From positions 3,906,001 through 3,970,000 of the forward strand of contig NC_079235.1 of the NCBI RefSeq assembly GCF_028502605.1: DNA of 64,000 bases, written 5' to 3'. The translations under genes and the position numbers were made by a program. Shown one piece after another: positions 23,405-34,737 of this stretch (the stretch's first letter is position 1; each line of letters begins with the position of its first letter). The notes below the pieces were generated by a model. It saw nothing but the letters and a program-made list of their open reading frames with translations, did no database searches and was not told the origin of the DNA. This DNA is from Trichoderma breve. Lineage: Eukaryota > Ascomycota > Sordariomycetes > Hypocreales > Hypocreaceae.

Positions 23405-24010
23405 GATGGCGATGCGAAATCTTGAACCTCAGACACCTCAGTAGATAGCAAGCCCTTGAGTTCGACTGGGAAGGGAGTGAAGAAACCGGAAGGCAGACGT
23501 GACTGAGAGATTGAATGTTGATGAAAATTCCATGCCAATCGGCAATTTTTGGGATGTTAAAGCTTGGCAGTAGCCTTGCAGGTGGAGCAGAAGTCGTCGG
23601 TACTCAGCAATGGGCAGCTGCTGGTGGCGCTCTAGCTGTACTTGGTACGGGCTTGGCCGCTAGCGTTTTCAGCTGTTCAATGGATCAATGCGACCACAAA
23701 CATTGGACAGCTCTGCTTCACATGCCCTCGGGCCAAGGAACCGCTGGAAGGCCAATTTGTTAGCACTCACTGCTGCCCCACAGCACTATTGCGGTACCCC
23801 GGATAATCATCAGACTCCTCATGTCTGGCCATTTGTTATTCTTCTTCACCAGCTTTGATTCCGCGTATTCTATGCATCGACCGAGCATCAGCTGAAGCGC
23901 CTTTCTTTATAGCATGGCCTTGCTGTTGTTCGTGTCAACGTCCCTCTGCCGTCTCTGAAATCGATTCCACACCACGACAATCCCATCCCTCGGCTCCGCG
24001 ACCTCCAGCC
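23405..24010. promoter_or_regulatory. Divergent promoter between Pop4 and acyltransferase genes
   Basis: About 600 bp separate the two divergent start codons. An in-frame upstream ATG at 23855 would lengthen the acyltransferase, but the added residues are not typical and the ATG at 24011 is preferred. No clear named operator was recognised. Confidence 0.45.
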
Positions 24011-26630
24011 ATGTCCCACGATGGCGATGCCGTTGACGACGCCAATAGCTCGGCCCCCGACCTCCAAATCCTAGGCGATGAAATCACCCTGCAGCCCAGC
24101 GGCTTCGTCGAGCCCAAGGGAATCGTCCACGATGAAAAAGAGGAAGCTTTGATGAATCAATCGCCCAGGTTTCGCAGCGAGCCGCTCCAGTGCGTATTTG
24201 CCGAGGCTTGCCGGCTCTCCTCTCGCTCCTACTAATTCCGCTGGCAACAGGTTCCTTCGCGAAGTCTCCCTCTATGTGTCTGGCCAAGGATGGCGAGCCT
24301 ACGACCGCGTCATCGGTCAGCCGGTGTTCTACTCCGGCTTCTCGGAGAACATGACCTCCATGGTCCTGTCGGCGCCGCTGCTGCAGAAGCGGATTTCGCA
24401 GCTCGCCAACGATCGCCTGGCCGTAGAGGAGAAGGAGGGATTGTTGAATAAAAATGACAAAGACTACATCACGAAGCATGCGCAGCGACGCAATGTCCTA
24501 GAAAACTCTCTCCTAGAGGTCGCGGAGAAGCTTACAGACAACATGATTTGCAAGATGGAGAGCAACACCTTTATCCGCGGTGCATACTATCTCTGTATGC
24601 AGCTGGTGACGCGCGCCTACCACCAGGGAATCCATGTTTCCAGCGAAGAGGTCCTGCGAATACGAAAAGTGGCAGAGCTGGCCGCCAAGAATAAGCAGAG
24701 CATTGTATTCCTGCCGAGTCACCGATCACACGTGGATTACGTTTCTCTGCAGCTGATATGCTATCGCCTTGGCCTGACATTGCCGGTAGTCGTAGCTGGA
24801 GATAACCTCAACTTTCCGGTTGTAGGAGCTTTCTTGCAACATGCGGGCGCCATGTGGATTAGACGATCATTCGGAGACGATGCCTTGTACACCACACTCG
24901 TGCAGTCATATATCGACACGCTGCTACAAAAAGGCTACAACTTCGAGTGCTTTATCGAAGGAGGCAGATCGCGTACAGGCAAGCTGCTGCCACCAAAGTT
25001 TGGCATCCTGAGCTTCGTTCTCGACAGTATCCTATCTGGCAGAGTGAAGGATTGCATTGTGTGCCCTGTCAGCACTCAATATGACAAGGTCATTGAGACA
25101 GAGGGCTATGTCACTGAGCTGCTTGGCATGCCCAAGAAGAAGGAAAACTTGGCCGATTTCCTCTCCAACGGACCCTCTATCCTCTCTCTCAAGCTGGGCC
25201 GAGTCGATGTTCGGTTTAATGAGCCGTGGAGTTTGAGGAAATTTGTTGACAACCACCTCTCAAAGCTGAATAGCATTCCTGCAAGCCTAGACACGGAGCG
25301 CAACAACTCTGAAGTAAGAGCTATTCGGGAAAAGCTCCTCCGTGCCCTAGGCTACAAAGTCCTCGGCGACATCAACGCGGTTTCGGTCGTGATGCCCACT
25401 GCCCTCATTGGCACTGTTCTTCTCACTCTACGTGGTCGCGGTGTCGGTAAAGAGGAATTGGTCCGTCGTGTCGAGTGGCTGACCGCTCGTGTCCGAGCCA
25501 AGGGTGGACGAGTTGCACATTTTGGAAACGCGCCCCTTTCAGAGATTGTCGACCGAGGTCTGGAAGTCTTGGGCAAGGACTTGGTTGGGGTAGTTGAGGG
25601 ACTGGCCGAACCAACGTATTACGCTGTCGACCGCTTTCAGCTCTCCTTTTACCGCAACATGACGATCCATCTCTTCATCTACGAGGCTCTTGTCAGCGCA
25701 GCCATGTACACGCGCGTCAAGCGTGGAGGCGGCCCGTCGAACCAGGACATCACCTACGAAGAACTTAAAGATCAAGTCGGATTCTTGTCTTCGCTGTTCC
25801 GCGGAGAGTTCATCTTCTCGGGCGCCGGCCTTGTCGCAAACTTGGATGTCACACTGCGCGGCTTGGAAGCCGACCATGTGGTTCGCTTGGATAGAGACGA
25901 GAATGGGAACATTGCAACCATTGGATTGTCGGATGAGGAGCGCAAGGCCGGGCGAGAAAACTACGACTTTTACTGCTTCCTCATCTGGCCTTTCATCGAG
26001 GCCAGTTGGCTTGCTGCCGTGTCATTGATGGGCCTCACTCCTCCTGCAGGTAAAAATGGCCACGTATGGATCGAGGAGGCGAAGGCTCAGAATAGTGCAC
26101 AACTGGTAAGGAACAATTCTACTTGTCTTTGTATACCCCCTGCTCACTCTTTGGTATTATAGCTCGGCAAGACTCTCTATCACCAAGGCGACCTCTCCTA
26201 CTTCGAGGCTGTCAACAAAGAAACCCTCAAAAACTCATACATGCGCTTCCAGCAAGAGCAAATCATCAACGTAGTCAAATCCAAAGACTCCAAGATCCCT
26301 CCTCGCCTCCAGCTCGATCCTTCCTGGCGACCTAGTCGCGATCCTGAGACAGGCGCTCTGCTCGCCGAGGGCAAGCTATGGGACTTTACGGAGAAGATTG
26401 CAAGCTCTCGTCGTGAGGGTAAGAATCGGCGTGATGGCGCCACGGTTAGCAGCCGTGTGCTTCGCTTGACGGATGAGCTTGGCAGCAGGCTCTTTGCTGA
26501 AGCTGAAGAGGCGGAGAAGAAGGGCGGAAAGGTGCCCAGCAGGCTGAGCAAGGAAGATCAGGATGCGCTGGATCACAACATGGAGAGTGCACGGAGGAAG
26601 AGGAAGCTGGAGGGCAGAGCGCATTTGTAA
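24011..26630 (+). CDS. PlsB/GNPAT-type glycerone-phosphate or glycerol-3-phosphate acyltransferase
   Basis: Exons 24011-24189, 24251-26105 and 26163-26630 give 833 residues. It transfers a fatty acyl group to the sn-1 position of dihydroxyacetone phosphate or glycerol 3-phosphate, the first step of glycerolipid (or ether lipid) synthesis. The acyltransferase block includes the catalytic HX4D motif in SHRSHVDYVS (His at 217), the glycerol-phosphate-binding FIEGGRSRTGKLLPPKFG near 293, and VCPVS further on. This arrangement matches the PlsB/DHAPAT branch rather than the membrane-embedded yeast Gat1/Gat2 branch. The last three residues are AHL, which fit the peroxisomal PTS1 consensus; animal GNPAT also ends in a PTS1. 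Peroxisomal location and DHAP preference are therefore inferred. It converges on the pantothenate synthetase gene with 284 bp between them. Confidence 0.92.
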
Positions 26631-26914
26631 GACTTTTGGGGTGTTGTTATATCTTTTTTTCTTCTCCCCCTATTTTCGACCTGCTTTGTATTATACCCAT
26701 ATAATGATGCTATGTAAATTAAGAAAAAGATCCAATAAGGAGCGCGCATATTAGCGGCCGCTGGAGAAGGAGCGAAGTATTCCAATTCTACCCGCCATGA
26801 ACATCCCTGTCTCTCTATGTTTCTTTTTCTTACTCTTCTTCTCGTAAAAACTCCTATTAAACCATACTTCTTGTTCGTCAATCGTAAAACCATGCCGTCT
26901 CGACTATCTCCTTC

Positions 26915-28021
26915 TTACTGGGCCTTGGGCGGCAAGATGATGTTGTCAATCAGCCTTACCGCCGGGCCTCCAGAATGTCCCAGATCCTCTCCATTTTGCG
27001 GTTCCTCCACAGGCAGCATCTTGATGGCGCCGCTAAGAACGGCTCCCTTCGCCGGGTCTACCGTATCGACTTCTTGCAGCGTGTCAGGGTCGGCCAGGGA
27101 GATGTAATCGACCTCGTAAGTAACCCGCTGGTTAGGCGGGAGCTCCTTCTGAGCCTGAAGCATGCTATCGGCGACATTGTTTGCGGCACCGAGGACGTCG
27201 CCGCGGCTCAGCTTGCCGCTGTCGTAGGCCTCCTGGGCAGCACGCAGCGCCTTGCTCAGCACGACGGCGACGTGGCGGCGGCGCGTGCCGAGGTAGACAT
27301 TTCGAGAGCTTAGAGCAAGACCATCGGCTTCGCGGGTGGTTGGGCAGACGACGACTTCGGTGGGCATCATAAAGTCCTTGACCATGCGCTTGATGACGAC
27401 GGTCTGCTGGACGTCCTTTTGGCCAAAGTAGACGCGGTCGGGCTGGACAATGTTGAAGAGCTTCATGCAGATCGTCGCGACGCCGCGGAAGAAGGTCGGC
27501 CTGCTGGCGCCCTCGAGGACCTCACCCACAGGCGTGATGGTGACGAAGCTGCCCTTGCTGTCAATCTCCTGACCCGGGAAACCAGACGGATAGATCTCGG
27601 CGGTGGAAGGCGCGAAGACGGCCGAGATGCGGCCCAGGTTAGCCCCGTCGTCGGCGAACTCGCGGTCGAGGCGGGCCAGCGCGGCGACGTCAGAGTCCCA
27701 TGTTACGGGATACGAGGCGAGATCTTCTTTAATGCCGAACTGGGCCGGATTGACGTAGATGCTGACGACCACGTGGTGGTTCTCGCGGGCGGCGGCGCGG
27801 ATGAGCGAGAAGTGGCCCTCGTGCAGGGCGCCCATGGTGGGCACGAGGCCGACGGAGCGGAAGTTTGTTAGGTGAGGCCTTCGCCATTGGCGCACGGCGT
27901 CGACGAGCCGGAGGACCTTGATGGACGTTGACGGGACGGTTTCGGCGGCGGCGGTGCGCAGGGTGCGGATGGCGGCGCGGGAGACGAGGCGCGAGAAGGA
28001 GGAGGATGATTGCGGCAGCAT
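26915..28021 (-). CDS. Pantoate--beta-alanine ligase (pantothenate synthetase)
   Basis: A single exon of 368 residues, somewhat longer than bacterial PanC (about 280), as usual in fungi. It joins pantoate and beta-alanine using ATP to make pantothenate, the coenzyme A precursor. Family motifs in order: VPTMGALHEGHFSLI (HIGH-like HEGH) near residue 66, VSIYVNPAQFG, FRGVATICMKLFNIVQPDRVYFGQKD, and LALSSRNVYL (KMSKS-like region). The first 30 or so residues are rich in Ser, Arg and Ala without acidic residues, which suggests a mitochondrial presequence. The yeast counterpart is Pan6. Confidence 0.96.
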   Translation of the reverse strand: MLPQSSSSFSRLVSRAAIRTLRTAAAETVPSTSIKVLRLVDAVRQWRRPHLTNFRSVGLVPTMGALHEGHFSLIRAAARENHHVVVSIYVNPAQFGIKEDLASYPVTWDSDVAALARLDREFADDGANLGRISAVFAPSTAEIYPSGFPGQEIDSKGSFVTITPVGEVLEGASRPTFFRGVATICMKLFNIVQPDRVYFGQKDVQQTVVIKRMVKDFMMPTEVVVCPTTREADGLALSSRNVYLGTRRRHVAVVLSKALRAAQEAYDSGKLSRGDVLGAANNVADSMLQAQKELPPNQRVTYEVDYISLADPDTLQEVDTVDPAKGAVLSGAIKMLPVEEPQNGEDLGHSGGPAVRLIDNIILPPKAQ

Positions 28022-29253
28022 TGTGAGAGATGTGTGTTGTTTGTGATTGCGTTTGTGTTTGTTAGGAGTGGAATTGGAGATGTGGTTGGCTTTTGGAGTT
28101 GAGGTTTTGTTATCGGTATCGTATCAGTGGAACGCAAAGCCCGAGGTTTCACAAGAGAACAGCCGGGTATCCAAAGCAATTAAATATACGTCGAGGTGAA
28201 AGCTCTCCGCTCAGCCGAAGCAATCAGGCAGGAATCGAAGCCTCGGCCGCCATCGCCGACGCGCAATGGCTGAGTCAAGTCCAGGGATTTTTTTGTTTTT
28301 CGTGATGGTTTCTGCCGCGGAGTTTTGGGGACGAGTGAGAGTAGTGAGGGGTGTGCTAACACAGTGCTGCCGTAATTTTTTGGAGGTTCCTGGAGGCTAG
28401 TGTACCATGTCATGGCTTAACCAGGCTGCCGGGTTTGTGCCCCCTCCATTGCCTTAGGAATTGGGAGAATTGAAGGTGAGAGAGAGAGGGTGTGTTGCAT
28501 GGAGATCGGAGTTGGCCGTGAAGGAGCTGCGGCAGGATGGGAGCTTGGACTGGATTACAGGTTGCAGAGCTGATGTCCCACGTGAGATCAATGCTTGGGA
28601 GCTGGATCGCGTAAGACGTCATTTGCAGTTTACAGCTGTTAAGGCCCTGGTAGTTAGTTACGAGATATCCGACTTTTGTCAACGCAAATCATAGTGATTC
28701 AAAGAGAGAGAGATGACCCTACCCCGTATTTATGTATATCCGGTCTATATCAAGCTCATTTCTTATTTGACTGTTCCTCTCTTAACAACAGATAGTATAA
28801 GGCAAGGGTAGATGCAGCCTCGTCGTCTCGCTGCAGTCAACCTTACATGCACTCGCACTGCTGCCAACTCGTGATTGCACCTTGCATCTTGCCATCATCT
28901 TTTCTCATTACAGTAAGCTGACTGTCTGTCCACTTTATGCATCACGGTCCAAACGCTCTCTCGTAAAGCAATGCCCAAATGTGCAATCGTACGTAAGTTG
29001 TGATTCTCTTTGCGAAGGATTATCTATATGGTATACAAAAAAAAAAGATGCTAGTCTGAGCGTCATAATCCCACTCCGCCTATTATTATCCGACCCATCC
29101 ACAGAGTATAATCGACTCCGTTTCATCAAACACAAAAAAACAAACGCCTGCGATGCAATCTTCTAGAACATACTATGTCTACAAACCTAATGAAAATTAG
29201 GCTGTCGCATGTATCACAAGCATGATATATAGGTACTTAGGAAAAAATGAGAT
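28022..29253. other. Intergenic region upstream of pantothenate synthetase gene
   Basis: It holds the promoter of the synthetase gene and the 3' flank of the transporter. A short GA repeat lies near 28700. There are AT-rich stretches at 28990-29250 and no supportable coding sequence. Confidence 0.45.
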
Positions 29254-31160
29254 TTATGCCGCTCCTCCGGCGTTCTTAAGAGCGTCTTGGTTGAGCCTCT
29301 GCCACCTCATTCCGAGGCCGATGAGGGTCGCAATGCCCGTGCAAGCAACACACATGGCAAATACAACCTTGATACCAGCCATGTAGCCGTCAATGACAAA
29401 TGGCTGCTGGTCCACGGGGAACCTGTTGCGGATCTCCGTGGCGCCGGTCAAGACGAGCATCGCCTCGCTGACTTGAGGAGCGTGCTTGAGAACGTTTCGG
29501 ATCATGGTGTTGACAAAGGCAGACTGAGCGCCGGAGACAAGGAAAGCTCCTCCAAGGCCCTGGAAGAAGAGAAGCATGCCGGTAGAGGCAGCGAGGTCCT
29601 GGGGGTCGGCCAATGCCTGGACGGCAATCATGGGGATCTGAAAGGCGCAGCCCCAGCCAGCTCCGGCGATGATCTGGTAGCCAATCCACTTGCCGGTCGA
29701 TGTGTTTACTCCCATCGTGTACAAAAGGCCAGCGCCGACAGTGGCAACGGATGTGCCTCCAAGGAGGAGAGGCTGGTACCAGCCAGTGGCGGTGACCAGG
29801 ACACCGCTTGCAACGGTAGAGAAGGAGACGGCAATGATGAACGGCAGGTTACGGACACCGCTCATGGTTGGGTTGGTGCCGTGGACAGACTGGAAGTAGA
29901 TGGGGATGTAGTAGATGGCGGCGAAGAAGCCACCGGCCTGGATAAAGGCGACCAGAGACATGACAAGGTTGGTGCGCTTGGCAAACAGCTTAGGCGGCAC
30001 CATGGAGTACTCGCCCTGGAACCACTGGACAAATGCCCAAGTAGCAATGATGAGGGCGAATCCAACGAGAAGGCCAATGACGACGGAAGAGTTCCAGGGG
30101 TGAGCGATGCCACCGTACTGGACGGCCAGGATGAAGGTGACGGTGGCTCCCATCATCAGGATAACACCGAGAGGGTCCATCTGTCGAATCTTCTCAATAA
30201 AGGGCGCCTTGACGGGAACTGCATTTCGAGGAGTCTGGAAGAAGATGAAGATGATGGCGGCAGAGACACCACCAATAGGCAGGTTGATGTAGAAGCACCA
30301 TCTCCAGGAGACGTGGTCGGTAAAGGCACCTCCCAGCAGCGGTCCGATGACACTGGCGAAACCATACGAAGCACCTATGATGCCCGTAAACGCAGGACGC
30401 TTCTTAGGCGGTGCGGAAAAGGCAATGATGGTGTACGCGCCGGCACCGAGACCAGCGGCGCCGAGACCAGCGATGGCTCGGCCGGTGATGAGGGCTTCGG
30501 CGTTGGGGGCGGCGCCGCAGATGACGGAGCCGAGTTCGAAGATGAAGATGGCGATGAGAAAGCTGGCCTTGAGCGGGAAGTACTTGTAAACCTTGCCCCC
30601 TTCGATGAAGTTAGTATGATGTATATATTAACAACAGATTATGGTGATGGTGTTGGTGAGGATGGCTTACATGTAGATTGAAATGAACCGACAGTCATGA
30701 AGAAGGCGGCGCCATACCAGCCAGCCTTGTCGAGACCTTGGAACTCATCGGTGATTTTGGGAATGGCGGTGGCGACGATTGTCTGGATGAGAATCAGCAT
30801 TCACATTGTCATATGAGCAAAATAAGCCAGTGTCGAACTCACCATATCAAGACTCAGAAGAAAGACACTCAGCACCAGGGCGAGCACGATGAAGAACATC
30901 TTGATACCCGAAGGGTACTCATCCTCTGATAGCTCGTCATTCTGGACCGAAGCAATCTCTTCCTGCTTCTCGTCTGTCTCGTCTCTCTTTTCATCTCTCT
31001 TCTCACCATCGAGGCCGAGGTCGAGAGCCTCATCCTCGTCTCCTACGCTAGGCACAGGAGTCTTGCTATCAAAGTCCTCACCGTTGAGAGTCGTGGTTGT
31101 CGAGGCTACTGCTGCATGCAGCCGCTCAGGGGTCTGCGATTTCGAGTGTAAGTCTGCCAT
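29254..31160 (-). CDS. MFS efflux transporter, DHA2 (14-TM) family
   Basis: Exons in transcript order are 30843-31160, 30671-30782 and 29254-30599, totalling 591 residues. It is a proton antiporter of the drug:H+ antiporter-2 type at the plasma or vacuolar membrane, exporting toxic compounds or secondary metabolites. A charged Asp/Glu/Lys N-terminus of about 90 residues precedes the membrane region. The family motif [13 protein letters not shown] is split exactly after LDM by intron 1. Other motifs are GKVYKYF (motif A region), [15 protein letters not shown] (motif B region) and [27 protein letters not shown] (motif C plus the DHA2-typical [10 protein letters not shown]). No biosynthetic genes are adjacent, so the substrate cannot be inferred. 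The opposite strand is open for 464 codons, which is a shadow. Confidence 0.94.
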
Positions 31161-34100
31161 TGCGACAAGGGAGCCTGTCTCTCGGTTGTGAGTAGTGCGA
31201 GATCAGGGTGGTATCGAGGAGCAATAAGCAGCTGCACGTTGACAAGGAGTCAAAGCAAGCTCCATCACCACATCCCGGCCCTCGTCCATCCTATATATGC
31301 TGGGGATAGATAAAACCAACACATCAAGATAAAAATCTCCATCAAGGCGGATTCCCAAGTCCGCTAGGGGCGTCGTCACTCGGCGGCTCGTGCTTCGTAC
31401 TCTTATTTTTTCTTTCTTTATCCACACGCCCCCCTTTGGCCCGTTATGCGAGAACGAAAAAGTCACTGCTAGTATGGCCTCCTCGACCCGCTTCTGGTGC
31501 GTATAAGTGATATGCAGTCTTCTCGACTCTCGGACACTTAATCTCCAAAGTCCGCAGGGGTGACATAACATTGATCTCCCATGCTGACTGAATTAAGCTC
31601 ATCATCGCGGCGTGTGAGCCAGATTGTCGAACCTGGTTGGCCGCCTTATGCATGTTTAGCTTTTCCCAAGACATGTTTTGCCTTGCAAGTGACGGAGTAA
31701 CGGGGTGGAACTGCGTGCCGCAAGCGTCCAAGACTTGATGATGTTAGCGGCCCAAAGTGGCTCGCATGAGATTTTAGATATGTGTTTACAATGAATGGGC
31801 TCAGGTACGGCAAAGTACAACGCGCTGCTGGAATCCGGATACAGTCAAAAGACCGAAGCAATCAATCAATTAATGGTTGTTGTTTGTGCACGTAACTCCG
31901 GGAACAGGCCATGTGTGCAGCTATTCACAGCATGTCCAGGTGGCGTCCATGTAAGTCCCTTGCGTCAGAGACAATGTGCGCATACCCAACCCAACTCAAC
32001 TCAGCACAATTGCCCGAGATGGAAAACACAGTAAATTTTCTTTTAATTTTCTTTTACAGTACACTCAACTGTTGCTCTCCAAGATTAAACAAAGGGCGTG
32101 CGAGTCAGAATCTAAGTTGAAGGAACGGGCAGCATAACGCTTATAACGCGAGATCCCAGACTAACACGGCATAAGCAGCATAACGCCCAACCATGAGCAA
32201 GACTACCGACCGCTAAGCTTCTAGCAGGATCCGACCTTTGACTCGATCAGGAATCGCCTCGAGGCCCCGGTGACTCACTAGCCTCAAAGAAATCTCTGCT
32301 CAACCGCACCTTGATCCATTGAAGGTTTGCCGAACCACCACGGCGTTCCACGGCGTGACCTCCCCTGGTCAACTCTACCGTAACGTGGGCATACATGTAT
32401 TCACCAGCAATGAATGTTTTCGCACACATTTCGCACACATTCAACCCCCTGTCCAGCCTAAACGCCTAGAGATGTCCTCTAAAGAGCCTCTAAAGAGCTG
32501 AGCCCCATCCTGATCTCTCCGACAGCCATCGGTTACGGAATTAGGACTCCGGACAAGTCGAGGAGCCCTTTTGGCTGCCCAGCTCTTCCTCTCGACCAAA
32601 CGGAAAAAAGCGGATGAAATATTGAGCCGGACTGCGACAAGCCACTACCGTGATTTAGCAGCTAATTCCAGGAAATCCCACTGAGGCTAACGGAGTTGCA
32701 GCGAATCTCTGCTTGAGCAGAGTACATATTTTTGCACGCCATGGCTCTAGTACAGCCCGTAGTGTAGCATGTTTTGTAAGCCTCGCAAGTTGGGCTGGCG
32801 GAGTTTTGTAATGTCCGCCGAACAAGATAGGCTATCATGACGACAAACATGGAAATAGGGTCGAGATGGTGGTTTTGGGGAACCAGCAACTCCGACACCA
32901 GACCGTTGAGGGGGAATTGCGGTTCGAAACCTGCGCATCCCAGCCTCCTTCTCCCTTGCCTAAAAGCATGAGATCCGCGCCGCAAGGGAAGGGATATTTC
33001 CGCCAGGCATCAATACATTAATAATGAACTCCGAGTTTTCGAGGGCATCGACCCTCCGGAAGGATTCATCTAGAATGACATTGATGATGCAGCTTGCGGA
33101 TGGTGTGCGTTGGCATTGGTGTCGGGTGAGACAAACGACAGCGATGTACACAATGGCGACTGTGGTGTTGCAATCTCGAGAGATGGCACCTTTGTGAATA
33201 CAGCCGGGATACAAAACATTCCCTTTTAGGGCAGTAGATTATGAGATCCTTCTTGTTTGTTATCAATCAGTGGCGGCAAAGTGGCCAACAAACGTAACCA
33301 ACGACCCAGCAAATTACACGCCCCCTCCTCTCTTCCTCTCCATGCTTGACATTTCAGTATTTTCATAGTACAAGGCAAACTTGTGGTTTAAAAGGGGATT
33401 CAGTTTAAAATTCGTTGCAGTGCATCACATGCTCACAATGACATGTTCGTATATATGATGTCTTGAGCTTGGACCGATCTCATATCAAAGCTCTTGCCCA
33501 ACCTACGGGTAGATGTCACATAATAGGGGGCTACAGAATAGGAACCGAGGGCACCATACGTAAACTGATACTTGTCCTTTTGGCGTTATCATACTCGTAT
33601 TCCATAGGAGTATATTTGCAAGTACTTTATTTGGACGAATGACGTTGAGACGTAGGATTTCAGGTAGCAACTATAATAATAAAGTTACCCATTCATTGGG
33701 AACAGACATATTCTTCTACAGCAACGTAGTTTGGACTATTCTCTTGGCATATGTAACAGTTAACAGTTGGCCAAAGGGCGTCGAAGGATCATTAGTTGTC
33801 GTCTTATATCATACGGGCCAGCCGTGATATGCAAGTGTCCACTTGTGCGGGCGCGCCAGATCCTTCCTTTAATTCAGCAAAATCCTGTCAGGCGGTTTTG
33901 CCATAATAAACTTTCTCTTTCTCTTTCTCTTCATTATCGCATACAAATTATTTATTCTCATACGATGCACGCCCATCTGCCAAGCTACGCCATCTCAGAG
34001 CCGTCGTTTCTGCAAGCTTTCGGAGACCCATTCAGTTCCTTTGGTGGAGATTTGGAAGAAATACAGAGTATATTCTTGCCCAAAGAACAGTCGTGATGCT

Positions 34101-34737
34101 GACGCCATATTATGAATAGCTCATATACTCCCATCATCATTAATTCTCGAACTGAAGGATTCTCGTCCTCTAATATTAGGCGGACTATCTACTTCGAAGT
34201 AGCGCAACTCGAGCTTGAGCGATAGCGACGACCCCTTGCCTCACGAAAATTGCGTCACGAAATATTTATAAAGGAATAGACGTCTCTACAATTCATTTTG
34301 CACGTGAAATTCCTTCTGTCGCATGTGCAGAGACTGTCAAAAAGTATGCTGTGGTCAAAGTGATGATATCTTGTGTCTCCTTTTGACCCTTGCATCGGTG
34401 GAGGGTTACCATAAATTGGAGTTCAAGCAATGCGCAGCATCTTTTCGTTGTCCCTTTTTTTTTATCATTATTAAATGAAGTAAATCAAGCCAGTTCAATG
34501 CGAATATGCTATTAGACAGCAGTACATTTTTTGTCTGGCGAGGCTGCACCAATGAAATTAGGAATAGAGGTCGATACTCAATTGGCTACTGACTGGTTGG
34601 GTAGTCAGGCAGCAAATCAAATAAAAGAACAGCCTGGCGATAGCGATTAATCGATTACACTTAAATTTGAACACAAATGTGCTCAAAAGGCTCCTAACCT
34701 GTTATATTTCCATCCCAAATTAGTCTATGAAGCCATC
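31161..34737. other. 3.6-kb AT-richer gene-free stretch before the NLR gene
   Basis: The transporter promoter is at the left end. The remainder contains only short unrelated ORFs. A CTTTCT microsatellite-like run is near 33910-33940 and several poly-T or poly-A runs are present. Base composition shifts toward AT from about 33 kb onward. No transposon open reading frame was found. Confidence 0.45.

Noticed and set aside
28225..28250. Minus-strand B-box-like CTTCGATTCC
   Set aside because: The surrounding bases do not pair as a T arm and no cloverleaf can be drawn.
29287..30681. 464-codon open frame antisense to the DHA2 transporter
   Set aside because: A shadow with Asp/Glu/Gly/His-rich composition and no domain; it spans two real introns of the transporter.
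32921..32931. B-box-like GGTTCGAAACC
   Set aside because: The flanking bases do not form a five-pair T stem and no A box lies upstream.
33963..34096. 43-residue ORF before the NLR gene (MHAHLPSYAISEPSFLQAFG)
   Set aside because: Short, without a signal peptide or known relative; not enough to call a gene.
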